Positions 39,324 through 49,534 of a DNA stretch of 64,000 nt are shown one piece after another; position 1 is the stretch's first letter, and each line of letters opens with the position of its first letter. The position numbers and the translations under genes were made by a program. The notes beneath the pieces were generated by a model. The model did no database searches. It saw only the letters and a program-made list of their open reading frames with translations, and was not told the DNA's origin. The DNA comes from Martelella sp. AD-3 (GTDB lineage: Bacteria > Pseudomonadota > Alphaproteobacteria > Rhizobiales > Rhizobiaceae), in the NCBI RefSeq assembly GCF_001578105.1, contig NZ_CP014275.1, positions 248,001 to 312,000 on the forward strand, given 5' to 3'.

Positions 39324-39803
39324 ATGCTTTCCCGTTTCTGGAATAATTACCTCGCGCCCCTTCTGGGGCGGCCCGCGCGCGTGCAGATCGCCGCCCTTTG
39401 CCACCGCGAAGGAGCAGACGGCCCGCAGGTTCTGCTCATCACCTCGCGCACGACGAGGCGCTGGATCATCCCCAAGGGCTGGCCGGTCACAGGCACCGAC
39501 GGCGCCGGCACGGCGCTGCAGGAAGCCTGGGAAGAGGCCGGGGTGAAACCCGCAGACAGGGATCACCGCTGGCTCGGGCGCTATCGTTACAAGAAGATTG
39601 TCGGCGGCGAACTGCCGGTGACGACCGACGTCCATGTTTATGCGGTGCGGGTCGAGACGCTTCTCGACAGCTTTCCGGAGATGGACGAACGCAAGCGCGC
39701 CTGGATGACGCCTGAAGACGCGGCCCGCGCCGTGCAGGAACCGGAGCTCAAGACGATTCTGAAGGATTTCCCGAAGCGCATCGGCGCGGCGCGGCGCGGC
39801 TAG
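39324..39803 (+). CDS. Nudix hydrolase, DIPP-like
   Basis: The 159-residue protein has a Nudix core (RRWIIPKGWPVTGTDGAGTA then LQEAWEEAGV) followed by RYRYKKIVGG and VHVYAVRVE. These match the alphaproteobacterial group related to diphosphoinositol polyphosphate phosphohydrolases. The box is imperfect: the consensus R before E-x2-x-EE-x-G is Q (LQEAWEEAG). The metal-binding EExG is kept, so activity is plausible. It is a single gene between ligD and pit. Confidence 0.87.
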   Translation: MLSRFWNNYLAPLLGRPARVQIAALCHREGADGPQVLLITSRTTRRWIIPKGWPVTGTDGAGTALQEAWEEAGVKPADRDHRWLGRYRYKKIVGGELPVTTDVHVYAVRVETLLDSFPEMDERKRAWMTPEDAARAVQEPELKTILKDFPKRIGAARRG

Positions 39804-39852
39804 GCGGCGTGGGACCGTCCGGAAGGACCTTTGGACTGCAAGGACATGCACA

Positions 39853-41331
39853 GTGACTGATGATGCCACGCCGCACTGGAAGACGCTCGACAAGGACCTC
39901 AATCGTCTGACGCGTCTGGAAGAGGCCACCATGTATACCGCCCGCCCGCTGGTGGGCGTCGGCGTCAGCCTCGTTTTCGTGACGCTGACCGTGGTGGCCG
40001 CGGCGATCTTTACCGGCGGCGAGCCGCAAAGCCTGGCGGTGGTCGTGGCGGCGGCCTTCGGCGCCTATATGGCGCTCAATATCGGCGCCAACGACGTCGC
40101 CAACAATATGGGGCCGGCCGTCGGCGCCAAGGCGCTGTCGCTGCTCGGCGCCATCGCCATTGCCGCTGTTTGTGAAAGCGCCGGCGCGCTGCTGGCCGGC
40201 GGCGACGTGGTCTCCACCATCTCCAAGGGCATTATCGATCCCTCGGCCCTTGCCAGCACGGCCGTGTTCGTGCGGGCGATGATGGCGGCCCTTCTGGCGG
40301 CCTCGGTCTGGGTCAATCTTGCGACATGGATCGGCGCGCCGGTCTCCACCACCCATTCCATGGTCGGCGGCGTCATGGGCGCCGGCATCATGGCGGCGGG
40401 ACTGGCAACGGTGAACTGGCCGACCATGGGGGCGATTGCGGCAAGCTGGGTGATCTCGCCGCTGCTTGGCGGCGTCATTGCCGCGGCCATGCTCGCCTTC
40501 ATCAAGTGGCGGGTGATCTATGTCGAGGACAAGATCGCCGCCGCGCGGGTCTGGGTGCCGGTGCTGATCGGGGTGATGAGCGCCGCCTTTGCCGCCTATC
40601 TCGCGCTGAAGGGCCTGAAGAAGATCATCTCGATCGATCTCGGCACGGCGCTTTTGATCGGAGTTGTTGCGGGTATCGCCATGTGGCTCCTGTCGGTGCC
40701 GTTCATCCGGCGGCAGGCGGCGGGGCTGGAAAACCGCAACCGCTCGCTGAAATCGCTGTTCCGCCTGCCGCTGGTGGTCTCGGCAGCGCTTCTGTCCTTT
40801 GCCCACGGCGCAAACGACGTGGCCAATGCCGTCGGCCCGCTGGCGGCCATCGCCTATGTTCAGAAATCCTCAGCGGTTGCCGGCGAAGTCGCCATCCCGC
40901 TCTGGGTGATGATGATCGGCGCGCTCGGCATTTCCTTCGGCCTCGTGCTGTTCGGGCCGAAGCTGATCGGCATGGTCGGCAGCCAGATCACCAAGCTCAA
41001 CCCGATGCGTGCCTATTGCGTCGCGCTGTCCGCCGCCGTGACCGTGATTGCCGCCTCATGGCTCGGCCTGCCGGTGAGCTCGACGCATATCGCCGTCGGC
41101 GGCGTCTTCGGCGTCGGCTTCTTCCGGGAATGGTACATGGAACGACGCGCCCGCCGAATCGAGATGGAGCGGCCGGTTGCCCGCCGCATTCCGGGCCAGG
41201 AGCGCGCGCGCCGCAAGCTGGTGCGCCGCTCGCATTTCATGACCATCATCGCCGCCTGGGTGATCACCGTTCCGGCGGCCGCGCTTCTGTCCGCCGGCTG
41301 TTTCCTGCTGCTGCAGACGATCGGGTTCTGA
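39853..41331 (+). CDS. pit: PiT-family inorganic phosphate transporter
   Basis: The 492-residue protein has about 10-12 hydrophobic helices and two copies of the PHO4 signature (GANDVANNMGPAVG and GANDVANAVGPLAA), each with a matching PVSTTHSMVGGVMG / PVSSTHIAVGGVFG repeat. It is a low-affinity phosphate/proton or sodium symporter in the inner membrane. The best start is the GTG at 39853 (MTDDATPHWKTLDKDL), 49 bp after the Nudix stop. Confidence 0.94.
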   Translation: MTDDATPHWKTLDKDLNRLTRLEEATMYTARPLVGVGVSLVFVTLTVVAAAIFTGGEPQSLAVVVAAAFGAYMALNIGANDVANNMGPAVGAKALSLLGAIAIAAVCESAGALLAGGDVVSTISKGIIDPSALASTAVFVRAMMAALLAASVWVNLATWIGAPVSTTHSMVGGVMGAGIMAAGLATVNWPTMGAIAASWVISPLLGGVIAAAMLAFIKWRVIYVEDKIAAARVWVPVLIGVMSAAFAAYLALKGLKKIISIDLGTALLIGVVAGIAMWLLSVPFIRRQAAGLENRNRSLKSLFRLPLVVSAALLSFAHGANDVANAVGPLAAIAYVQKSSAVAGEVAIPLWVMMIGALGISFGLVLFGPKLIGMVGSQITKLNPMRAYCVALSAAVTVIAASWLGLPVSSTHIAVGGVFGVGFFREWYMERRARRIEMERPVARRIPGQERARRKLVRRSHFMTIIAAWVITVPAAALLSAGCFLLLQTIGF

Positions 41332-41374
41332 GCGCTAAGCCGGACGTTTCGTCCCAAACGCCCGGGCAGTATCC

Positions 41375-41690
41375 TCAGAACTTGAACGAGAAGCGGGCCA
41401 TTGCGGCCGAGTCCGCGACGCCGGCGCTGACGAGCGCGACATCCTCGCCGACCGGCACGCCAGCTACGGTGAAGGCCGCCGCGCGCTGGTTCGGCGTCTG
41501 TGCGTAGCGCTCGAAGGCAGAACCATCGCGGGCAGCCGGAGCAGCACCGCATTGGAGGTGTAGTCGAGGAACGGAACGAGATAGGCCAGCGTCGTGGTCA
41601 CGCCGTGAAACGTGCCGGAAACGCCGCCGTCTGCCGTCAGGATCGTATATTCCGATTCCGCCGCGTAAATGCCGGGGCGACCTGAGGCTT
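41375..41690 (-). pseudogene. autotransporter remnant (passenger/barrel junction and barrel end)
   Basis: In one leftward frame the sequence reads SEYTILTADGGVSGTFHGVT then AYLVPFLDYTSNAVLLRL, the typical junction of autotransporter passengers. After a one-base frameshift near 41530 it continues RDGSAFERYAQTPNQRAAA and then jumps directly to FTVAGVPVGEDVALVSAGVA and an outer-membrane C-terminus FSFKF with TGA at 41375-41377. The ~200-residue barrel middle and the whole passenger are missing. There is no start codon. It is a deletion-frameshift relic. Confidence 0.75.
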
Positions 41691-41758
41691 TTGACGACTC
41701 GGGTTTCGGGAGAAAGAACAATGGCAGTTGCAAGGAGCGGTCGGGGCTGCGGCGGGCA

Positions 41759-42421
41759 TCAGCGTCCGATCGCCGTCCCCACCAGCGCCTTGGCGTCATC
41801 GCTTGCCCATTCGGCCGGGCCGTTCATGGAACCGAGCAGGCAGCCGTTCCCGTCAATCAGGATGGTCGAGGGCAGGCCGAAGGCGAGGCCGTCCTTTTTC
41901 AGCGTGTTGAACACGCCCATGGTCCCGTCGCGGTAGAAGGCGAGCGAGGAGATGCCGATCTCGTCGAGGAATGTCTTCGGCTTCTCGTCGGAGCCCGTGT
42001 CGATATTGACGGCGACGACCTCGAAATCATCGCTGCCCATTTCGGCTTCGAGTTCATCAAGCGCCGGCATTTCCTCGCGGCAGGGCACGCACCAGGTGGC
42101 CCAGAGGTTCATCAGCACGGTCTTGCCCGTGAAGGCGGAAAGCGATGTCGCGCCGGCATCGGAATTGAAGGCGAGGTTCTGCATCGGGCGCGGCTTTTCG
42201 GCGGGAATGAAGGCCGCGACCTCGCCTTTCGACAATGGTTTCAGCGCGTCAGCGGTTGCAACCGCGCTTTCGCACTGTCCGGCTGTCGCCAGTTCGCCCG
42301 CGCCATTGCCAGTGAACGTATTTTTCACGTATACCGCCACAGCGCCGGCGATGAGCCCGGCAACAAGCGCGATAAGAACAAGTCTGGCGGAGATGGGGCT
42401 CTTGCGGCTCTTCTTCGTCAT
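41759..42421 (-). CDS. tlpA: TlpA/ResA-family membrane-anchored thioredoxin-like protein
   Basis: The 220-residue protein has an N-terminal membrane anchor ([20 protein letters not shown]) and a periplasmic thioredoxin fold with the redox motif [11 protein letters not shown]. Family members reduce periplasmic disulfides, for example in cytochrome maturation or copper delivery. It is divergent from argH with only 23 bp between start codons, an arrangement common in rhizobia. Confidence 0.92.
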   Translation of the reverse strand: MTKKSRKSPISARLVLIALVAGLIAGAVAVYVKNTFTGNGAGELATAGQCESAVATADALKPLSKGEVAAFIPAEKPRPMQNLAFNSDAGATSLSAFTGKTVLMNLWATWCVPCREEMPALDELEAEMGSDDFEVVAVNIDTGSDEKPKTFLDEIGISSLAFYRDGTMGVFNTLKKDGLAFGLPSTILIDGNGCLLGSMNGPAEWASDDAKALVGTAIGR

Positions 42422-42444
42422 GTCACTCTCCAGATAGGCACGTC

Positions 42445-43842
42445 ATGGCTTCCGACAACAGCACCTCGAATACAATGTGGGGCGGGCGTTTCGCCTCCGG
42501 CCCCGACGCGATCATGGAGGAGATAAATGCCTCCATCGATTTCGACAAGGCTCTCTATAACGAGGATATCGACGGCTCGATCGCCCATGCGACCATGCTT
42601 GCCGAAAAGGGCATCATTTCGGAAGAGGACAAGGTCTCAATTCTGGAGGGCCTTTCAACAATTCGTCGTGAGATCGACGAGGGACGTTTCGCCTTCTCGC
42701 GCCAGCTCGAAGATATTCACATGAATATCGAATCGCGCCTGCGCGAGCTGATCGGGGCCGCCGCCGGGCGACTGCACACGGCGCGTTCGCGCAATGATCA
42801 GGTGGCGCTCGATTTTCGTCTGTGGGTGAAGAAAGAGCTCATCAAGACGGAGGCCGCGCTGACGCGCCTCATCGGCGTGTTTCTCGCCCGCGCCGAAGAA
42901 CATGCCGAGACGGTGATGCCGGGCTTCACCCATCTGCAGACCGCCCAGCCCGTCACCTTCGGCCATCATTGCATGGCCTATGTCGAAATGTTTGGCCGCG
43001 ATCGCAAGCGCGTGCGCCACGCGATCGAACATCTGGACGAAAGCCCGATCGGCGCCGCGGCGCTCGCGGGCACGGGCTTTGCCATCGACCGGCACATGAC
43101 GGCCGAAGCGCTCGGCTTTTCCGGCGGACCGACGCGCAACTCCATCGACACGGTATCGGATCGCGACTTCGCGCTGGAATTTCTGTCTGTCGCCGCAATC
43201 TGCAGCACGCATCTTTCGCGTCTTGCCGAGGAGATCGTCATCTGGTCGACGCCGCAGTTCAATTTCGTTCGGTTGTCCGACAGTTTCTCCACCGGTTCTT
43301 CGATCATGCCGCAGAAGAAGAACCCCGATGCCGCCGAACTGGTGCGCGCCAAGACCGGCCGCGTCAACGGCGCGCTGGTAGCGCTTCTGACGGTGATGAA
43401 GGGTCTGCCGCTCGCCTATTCCAAGGACATGCAGGAAGACAAGGAACAGGTCTTCGACGCCGCAAAGAGCCTCGATCTGGCGATTGCCGCCATGACCGGC
43501 ATGATCGGCGATCTGACGGTGAACACGGCCTCGATGAAGGCTGCCGCCGGTTCCGGCTTCTCCACCGCCACCGACCTTGCCGACTGGCTGGTACGCGAGG
43601 CGGGGCTGCCCTTCCGCGACGCCCATCACGCGACCGGCCGCGCCGTTGCGCTTGCCGAAAAGAAGGGCTGCGACCTCGCCGGACTGACGCTGGAAGAGCT
43701 TCAGGAGATCAATTCGGCGATCACGGACGGCATCTTCGATGTGCTGACGGTCGAGGCCTCGGTGGCCAGCCGCAAGAGCTTCGGCGGCACGGCGCCGGAC
43801 GAGGTGAGAAAGCAGATTGCCTGGTGGCGCGAGCGCGTTTGA
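42445..43842 (+). CDS. argH: argininosuccinate lyase
   Basis: The 465-residue enzyme cleaves argininosuccinate to arginine and fumarate. Family motifs are [12 protein letters not shown] at the N-terminus, [33 protein letters not shown] and the signature [16 protein letters not shown]. Length is normal. It begins the rightward cluster argH-lptM-lysA-TIGR02302. Confidence 0.97.
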   Translation: MASDNSTSNTMWGGRFASGPDAIMEEINASIDFDKALYNEDIDGSIAHATMLAEKGIISEEDKVSILEGLSTIRREIDEGRFAFSRQLEDIHMNIESRLRELIGAAAGRLHTARSRNDQVALDFRLWVKKELIKTEAALTRLIGVFLARAEEHAETVMPGFTHLQTAQPVTFGHHCMAYVEMFGRDRKRVRHAIEHLDESPIGAAALAGTGFAIDRHMTAEALGFSGGPTRNSIDTVSDRDFALEFLSVAAICSTHLSRLAEEIVIWSTPQFNFVRLSDSFSTGSSIMPQKKNPDAAELVRAKTGRVNGALVALLTVMKGLPLAYSKDMQEDKEQVFDAAKSLDLAIAAMTGMIGDLTVNTASMKAAAGSGFSTATDLADWLVREAGLPFRDAHHATGRAVALAEKKGCDLAGLTLEELQEINSAITDGIFDVLTVEASVASRKSFGGTAPDEVRKQIAWWRERV

Positions 43843-43929
43843 ATTCGCGCGTTTGAGGGTGCACAAGCCTCGCCTGATCGGCTATCAGGAGAGGCATCGG
43901 GTTTGTTCAGGCTTGCGGTGGAGAGTGCC

Positions 43930-44196
43930 ATGAGAAAAGACAGGATCGCCGTTGCGGCATTATTGGCGAGCGCACTGGTGCTGACCGCCTGCGGGCGGCG
44001 TGGCCCGCTGGAAGTGCCGCCGGCAACGCCCAAACAGGTAGAGCGCGAGGCGCAGAGCGCCAATACGCCGGCCATCCGCATCGCGCCGAACGACAAGCCG
44101 GTCATCCTCGACGGATCCGGCGACAATGTCGTCAATGCCGGGCCGGATGCCGCCGTCGATGGCGAGCCCTTCATTCTCGATTCCCTTCTCAACTAG
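43930..44196 (+). CDS. lptM: small lipoprotein LptM/YifL-like
   Basis: The 88-residue protein has a lipoprotein signal ending LVLTAC-GRRGPLEVPP. The CG.RGPL sequence after the lipid-modified cysteine is the hallmark of LptM, which helps mature the LptD-LptE translocon. A proline-rich polar tail follows. The ATG at 43930 puts the signal peptide at the N-terminus. It sits between argH and lysA, its usual position. Confidence 0.88.
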   Translation: MRKDRIAVAALLASALVLTACGRRGPLEVPPATPKQVEREAQSANTPAIRIAPNDKPVILDGSGDNVVNAGPDAAVDGEPFILDSLLN

Positions 44197-44210
44197 CCGG
44201 GTCCTTTCTC

Positions 44211-45473
44211 GTGAACCACTTCGAATACCGCGACGGCGTGCTCTTTGCCGAGGGCGTTTCCATTCCGGCCATCGCCGAGGCCGTCGGCACGCCCTTTTAT
44301 TGCTATTCCACGGCCACGTTCACGCGCCATTACAAGGTCTTCGCCGAAGCCTTTGCCGGTTCGGACGCGCTTGTCTGCTACGCGGTCAAGGCCAATTCGA
44401 ACCAGGCGATCCTGAAGCTTCTGGCCGGTCTCGGGGCGGGCATGGACGTGGTCTCCGAAGGCGAACTGCGCCGCGCGCTGGCCGCCGGCGTCGCGCCGCA
44501 AAAGATCGTGTTCTCCGGCGTCGGCAAGACGGTGCGGGAAATCGATTTCGCGCTTGAGACCGGTATCTACTGCTTCAATGTCGAATCCGAGCCGGAGCTT
44601 GAGGTCTTGAGCGCCCGTGCGGCAGCGAAGGGTCTCGAAGCCCCGGTTTCCTTCCGCATCAATCCGGATGTCGATGCGAAGACCCATGCCAAGATTTCGA
44701 CGGGCAGGAAGGAAAACAAGTTCGGCATCGCCTTTTCTCGCGCAGAGGCCGTTTATGCCCGCGCGGCGGAACTGCCCGGCATCCGCGTCACCGGGATCGA
44801 CATGCATATCGGCAGCCAGATCACCGAGCTCTCGCCCTTCCGCGATGCGTTCCGGCTGATGAGGACGCTGGTTTCGGAACTGAGGGCCGCCGGCCATGCG
44901 ATCGATCATGTCGACGTCGGCGGCGGGCTCGGCATTCCCTACGAGTTCGACAACAATCCGCCGCCGGAGCCGACGGCCTATGCCGCCGTCATCCGCGAGG
45001 AACTGGCCGGCCTTGATTGCCGGATCGTCGCCGAACCGGGGCGGATGATCGCCGGAAATGCCGGGATTTTCGTCACCGAAGTGATCTATGTGAAGGATGC
45101 GGAGTCGAAAAGCTTCGTTATCGTCGACGGCGCGATGAACGACCTTATCCGCCCGACGCTTTATGAGGCCTATCACGCGATCCGCCCGGTGATCCTGAAC
45201 CCGAAGGCTGAGCGGCTGGTCGCCGATGTCGTCGGTCCGGTCTGCGAGACGGGCGATTATCTGGCGCTTTCGCGCGAGATGGGAAGGCCCGAGCCGGGCG
45301 ATCTTCTGGCGGTCTCGACGGCAGGCGCCTATGGCGCGGTGCAGGCCGGCACATACAATACCCGCCTTCTGGTGCCGGAAGTGCTGGTCGACGGCGACCG
45401 CTACCACGTCATCCGTCCGCGCGGCAGTTACGAAGAACTGATCGGGCTTGATTCCGTGCCGGACTGGATGTGA
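44211..45473 (+). CDS. lysA: diaminopimelate decarboxylase
   Basis: The 420-residue PLP enzyme makes L-lysine from meso-diaminopimelate. The Schiff-base lysine is in VCYAVKANSN. Other motifs are DVVSEGELRRA, HIGSQI, DVGGGLGIPY, AEPGRMIAGNAG and CETGDYLA. A GTG start (44211, MNHFEYRDGVLFAEGV) 14 bases after lptM gives the family N-terminus. Confidence 0.97.
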   Translation: MNHFEYRDGVLFAEGVSIPAIAEAVGTPFYCYSTATFTRHYKVFAEAFAGSDALVCYAVKANSNQAILKLLAGLGAGMDVVSEGELRRALAAGVAPQKIVFSGVGKTVREIDFALETGIYCFNVESEPELEVLSARAAAKGLEAPVSFRINPDVDAKTHAKISTGRKENKFGIAFSRAEAVYARAAELPGIRVTGIDMHIGSQITELSPFRDAFRLMRTLVSELRAAGHAIDHVDVGGGLGIPYEFDNNPPPEPTAYAAVIREELAGLDCRIVAEPGRMIAGNAGIFVTEVIYVKDAESKSFVIVDGAMNDLIRPTLYEAYHAIRPVILNPKAERLVADVVGPVCETGDYLALSREMGRPEPGDLLAVSTAGAYGAVQAGTYNTRLLVPEVLVDGDRYHVIRPRGSYEELIGLDSVPDWM

Positions 45474-45600
45474 CGCTGCTCGCAAAGTCTTGAAGACGGA
45501 TTTGCCCATATTCGTCTTCGTCTCCTCGCTATCGTCATAAACCGTGCTATGGTTTGCGTATCGTTCACGCCGCCGCCGAAAGGCGCGACAAACGGGACCC

Positions 45601-48153
45601 ATGACCGCGCGACAGCAAGACACCGGCACGCAAGACCCGGACAAGGCCAGACAAGGCAAGGCGCTGATGCGGCGCATTGCCCGCGGTCGCGCGTTTGCCC
45701 GTTTCAACCTAATTGTCGAGCGCCTGGCTCCCGGCCTGGTCTGGCCCGCCTGTGCGCTGGCGCTCTACCTTTCCTTTTCCTGGCTCGGCCTGTTTCACGC
45801 CGTGCCGTTTGCCCTGAGGGTCGTTCTCCTTTTGCTGCTTGTCGGCGGCTTTTTCGCCGGTTTCTGGCCGCTGCGGCGGTTCAAAATGCCGACCCGGGCA
45901 GAAGCCGAGCGACGTCTGGAGCGTGAAAACGCGCTTGCCCATCAGGCCATTTCCGTTGCTGGAGACAGGCCGGCGCGCGAGACGCCGGAGGCGCTTGCCC
46001 TATGGCATGCCCACCAGCGCCGCATGGCCGAAAAGCTCGGCAGTTTCGGCAGCGGCCATGTCCGGCCCGATCTGTCGACGGTCGACCCGCACGGCCTGCG
46101 CGCCGTTCCCGCGCTTATGCTCTTTGTGGCGTTCCTTTATTCGGGGGCGACCGGCTCCGGGCGGCTTGCGGATGCCTTCCTGCCGCCGGCGGAAGAAAGC
46201 GAGACGGCGCTGGCTCTGCGATTCGATGCCTGGATCTCGCCGCCGCCTTATACCCGCAAGGCTCCGGTCTATCTTCAGGCCGACGGCGTCGATCAGGTGG
46301 AAGCCATTCCGGAAGGCTCGGTGCTGACGGTGCGTCTGTCAGGCAAGGGGGCCGATGCGCCGATCGTCTTCGTGCCGGATGATGCGGACGCGCCGCAGGC
46401 CCCGGACGAGGCCGAGGACGGCGACATGATGCGCAGCGCCCGCTTCACCCTGGCATCGAGCGGCCTGCTGGAAGCGGCGGGACGGCAATGGGTCATCGGC
46501 GTCGTGCCGGATGAAATGCCGGTCATCGCCTTCAAGGGCAGGCCGAAGGCGGCGGCAAACGGCGCGCTGGAACTGGAATACACGGTCTCCGATGATTACG
46601 GCGTCACGACCGCCCGTGCGGAAATAGCGCCGACGGGAAATGTCGATGCGGATGCGCGACCGCTCTATCCGCCGCCGGAGTTTCCGCTCAACATGCCCTC
46701 TCGCTCAAGCAAGGACCATTCCGCCTTCACGAGCCGCAATCTCACCGAACATCCGCTTTCGGGCAAACCGGTCACGATCACGCTGGTTGCGGAAGATGCG
46801 GCCGGCCATGTCGCCCGCAGCGCGCCGCTGGAAATGGCGCTGCCCGCACGGACGTTCTACAACCTGCTCGCAGGCTCTGTCGCCGAACAGCGGCAGATCT
46901 TCGCGCTCGATACCCGGGCCATGCCGGAAGCGCTGCAATATAGCGCGGCGATCACCCTGCGCCCCGAGGAGACGATCCCCGATCTCACGCAGTTCCTCCT
47001 GATCAAATCGGCCCAGACGCGCATGCTGCTTGCCCATGACGAGGAGAGCTATCTCGATACGGCGGACTATCTCTGGGCGATCGCGACCGGGATCGAGGAC
47101 GGCGCATTGTCGGATGCCGAGCGACGCCTCAGAGAGGCGCAGGATGCCCTGAGCGAGGCGCTGCGCGACGGCGCTTCCGATGCGGAGATCGCCCGGTTGA
47201 TGGAAGAATTGCGCCAGGCGATGCAGGAATACCTGTCTGAAATGGCCGAACGCATGCAGCCGTCCGATATGCAGCAGGGCGCGCAGCAGGCGCTGCGCCA
47301 GCGCGATCTCGACAATCTCCTGAACCAGCTCGAAAACCTTGCCCGCTCCGGCGATCGCGCCGCCGCCCAGCAGCTCTTGTCGGAATTGCAGCGGATGATG
47401 AACAACATCCGGCCGCCGTCTTCCACGGCCCAGCAGGGGCAGCAGAATTCGGAGATGCGCGAGCAGATCGACCGGCTTGGCGAACTCATTCAGGAGCAGC
47501 AGCGGCTGATGAACGAGACTTTCGAGCTTGACCAGCAATTGCGCGATCGCGAGCAGTGGGGCGACCCGCCGCCGCGCCAGGATGGCGAGCAGCAGGGCCG
47601 GAACGGCGATGAGCAACCTTCACCGCAGGAGATGACGGCGGAGGAATTGCGCGAGGCGCTGCGCCAGCTTCAGGAGCGCCAGCAGGCGCTTTCAGAACAG
47701 CTCGGAGAGATGCAGCAGAAGCTTTCCGAGCTCGGCATGCCGCCTGCCGAGGGTTTCGACCGCGCCGGAGAGGCGATGGACGGCGCCGCCGAGTCACTCG
47801 GCGAAGGCGAGGGGGAAGGCGCGCTGGACGGGCAGGGCAATGCGCTGGAGGCCCTGCGTCAGGGCGCCCAGCAGATGATGAATTCGATGATGGCGCAGGG
47901 CCAGGGCCAGGGCCAGCAGGGCCCGAACGGCCAGACCGGTTGGGGCAGCCAGACTGGTCGCGATCCGCTTGGCCGCAATCAGGGTTCGGACGGACTTGAT
48001 TTTGGCGATGATGTTCAGGTGCCGGACGAATTTACGGTCGAGCGCGCCCGCGAGATCCTCGACGCCATCCGCGAACGGTTGAACGAGGATGCTCCGCTTC
48101 CCTCAGAGCCGCCTTATCTGGAGCGCTTGCTGGAGCCTGAGACGGGGAATTAA
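45601..48153 (+). CDS. TIGR02302 (DUF4175) family membrane protein
   Basis: The 850-residue protein has two or three N-terminal hydrophobic helices (residues ~42-105 and again near 165), a large periplasmic beta-rich region (FDAWISPPPYTRKAPVYLQA), and a Gln/Glu-rich, coiled-coil and low-complexity C-terminal third (GQGQGQQGPNGQTGWG). This family follows lysA in many Rhizobiales. Its function is unknown; envelope or aerotolerance roles have been suggested by analogy. ATG at 45601 is preferred to a longer upstream frame. Confidence 0.9.
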   Translation: MTARQQDTGTQDPDKARQGKALMRRIARGRAFARFNLIVERLAPGLVWPACALALYLSFSWLGLFHAVPFALRVVLLLLLVGGFFAGFWPLRRFKMPTRAEAERRLERENALAHQAISVAGDRPARETPEALALWHAHQRRMAEKLGSFGSGHVRPDLSTVDPHGLRAVPALMLFVAFLYSGATGSGRLADAFLPPAEESETALALRFDAWISPPPYTRKAPVYLQADGVDQVEAIPEGSVLTVRLSGKGADAPIVFVPDDADAPQAPDEAEDGDMMRSARFTLASSGLLEAAGRQWVIGVVPDEMPVIAFKGRPKAAANGALELEYTVSDDYGVTTARAEIAPTGNVDADARPLYPPPEFPLNMPSRSSKDHSAFTSRNLTEHPLSGKPVTITLVAEDAAGHVARSAPLEMALPARTFYNLLAGSVAEQRQIFALDTRAMPEALQYSAAITLRPEETIPDLTQFLLIKSAQTRMLLAHDEESYLDTADYLWAIATGIEDGALSDAERRLREAQDALSEALRDGASDAEIARLMEELRQAMQEYLSEMAERMQPSDMQQGAQQALRQRDLDNLLNQLENLARSGDRAAAQQLLSELQRMMNNIRPPSSTAQQGQQNSEMREQIDRLGELIQEQQRLMNETFELDQQLRDREQWGDPPPRQDGEQQGRNGDEQPSPQEMTAEELREALRQLQERQQALSEQLGEMQQKLSELGMPPAEGFDRAGEAMDGAAESLGEGEGEGALDGQGNALEALRQGAQQMMNSMMAQGQGQGQQGPNGQTGWGSQTGRDPLGRNQGSDGLDFGDDVQVPDEFTVERAREILDAIRERLNEDAPLPSEPPYLERLLEPETGN

Positions 48154-48228
48154 CCCCGCCGGATCGTCATGCCGACGCAGAGATGCGCTGCCCCTGGACG
48201 TTCAACCCGGCATGATCGAGGCAGATAC

Positions 48229-48588
48229 CTACGCGGCCAGCGCGCGGGCGACGGCCTTGCGGATATCGGGCAGGGCAAAAGGCTTCGGCACCACGTCAAC
48301 GATCTTTTCCATCAGGTCGTCGGCGCGTTCGCGCTGTTCGGCAAAGCCGGTCATCAGCAGGATCTTCATGCCCGGATGGGTGCTGGCCGCCTGGTGGGCA
48401 AGGGCGATGCCGTCCATGATGGGCATGCGCACATCGGAGAGAAGCAGGTCGTAATTGCTCTCCGCCAGGCGTTCCAGCCCTTCCGCGCCGTCCGAGGCCT
48501 CGACCGTTTCATGCCCGTCGAGCCTGAGCGCACGCGCGACGAATGCCCTGAGCGATGCTTCGTCTTCCGTGATCAAAATCCTAGCCAT
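48229..48588 (-). CDS. cpdR: single-domain response regulator CpdR
   Basis: The 119-residue receiver domain without output matches CpdR, which controls ClpXP localisation and cell-cycle proteolysis in alphaproteobacteria. Acidic-pocket residues are in RILITEDEASLRAF, the phospho-acceptor aspartate in LLLSDVRMPIMDG, the switch Thr in LLMTGFAEQRERA, and the Lys in VVPKPFALPDI. ATG at 48588 gives the family N-terminus (MARILI). It is convergent with the TIGR02302 gene. Confidence 0.9.
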   Translation of the reverse strand: MARILITEDEASLRAFVARALRLDGHETVEASDGAEGLERLAESNYDLLLSDVRMPIMDGIALAHQAASTHPGMKILLMTGFAEQRERADDLMEKIVDVVPKPFALPDIRKAVARALAA

Positions 48589-48751
48589 GGCGCTGTCCAG
48601 TTCTTTCTGTCTTGTCAAAACCCTTGCGGCATGCCCGTTGTTCCGGGCCTTGTTGCCGTAGAGATCACCAGAACTTTCCTAGCGAGAAGTAAACATCGAA
48701 AAATGGCAATTTATGTAGTTAACAAGCTCTGTTACCGCGATTTAACCTTGG

Positions 48752-49294
48752 TTAAGCATCACCGGTGATAACGCCGACGAAGGGAAGCTCGCGGAAGGCA
48801 TAGGCCACGTCCATGCCGTAGCCGACGACGAAGCGGTCCGGGCAGTGGAAGCCTGCATAGTCGGCCTCCAGAACCTCTTCGCGCTTGTTCTGCTTGTCGA
48901 GCAGCACGGCGATCGAGACATTGGCCGCGCCGCGCTCCAGCATCAGGTTACGGGCAAATCTCAGCGTGCGGCCGGATTCGAGAATGTCGTCGACGAGCAG
49001 CACGTCCCGGCCTTCCACGAGGCTGTCGATATCCTTGACCAGGCGCACGCCGCGGCTGACGGTGCCGGTGCCGTAGCTTGAGAGCGTCATGAACTCGACC
49101 TCCGGGGCAAGGCCCACCTTGTGCAGCGCACGGATCAGGTCTGCGGCGAAGACAAAGGAGCCCTTCAGAATGGCGATGACGAGCAGGTCCCTGGCGGGGC
49201 CGCTCGCGATTTCATTGGCGAGTTCCTCATTGCGCCTGGCGATGTCCTCGGTCGAGAACAGCACTTCGATATTCTTGCCGCGAACGACGTGCAT
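48752..49294 (-). CDS. hpt: hypoxanthine phosphoribosyltransferase
   Basis: The 180-residue purine-salvage enzyme converts hypoxanthine and PRPP to IMP. The PRPP-binding motif is DVLLVDDILESGRTL, with ILKGSFVFAADL, FMTLSSYGTG and DRFVVGYGMD. The ATG at 49294 has GAGGAG about 7 bases upstream and is preferred to the ATG at 49309. It is divergent from ftsE. Confidence 0.94.
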   Translation of the reverse strand: MHVVRGKNIEVLFSTEDIARRNEELANEIASGPARDLLVIAILKGSFVFAADLIRALHKVGLAPEVEFMTLSSYGTGTVSRGVRLVKDIDSLVEGRDVLLVDDILESGRTLRFARNLMLERGAANVSIAVLLDKQNKREEVLEADYAGFHCPDRFVVGYGMDVAYAFRELPFVGVITGDA

Positions 49295-49534
49295 GGGGGC
49301 GCTCCTCATTTTCTGCGGTGCGCCGGGGCGCCGCGTTCATTGCCTATCGGGAATTTCCGGTTTTAATGGCTTTGCAACCGGGCGGCAATCAAAACGCCGG
49401 AAAGGGCGCGCGACGGGCAGCATTTCTTCGTGGATAATGCCGGGGACGCCTGCCGGCTTTGCCCTCTGTTCACCACCTGTTATGCATAATCGGCGATGAT
49501 GGCGCCGAAATAGAGCGAAGGCTGTCCGCTGACC

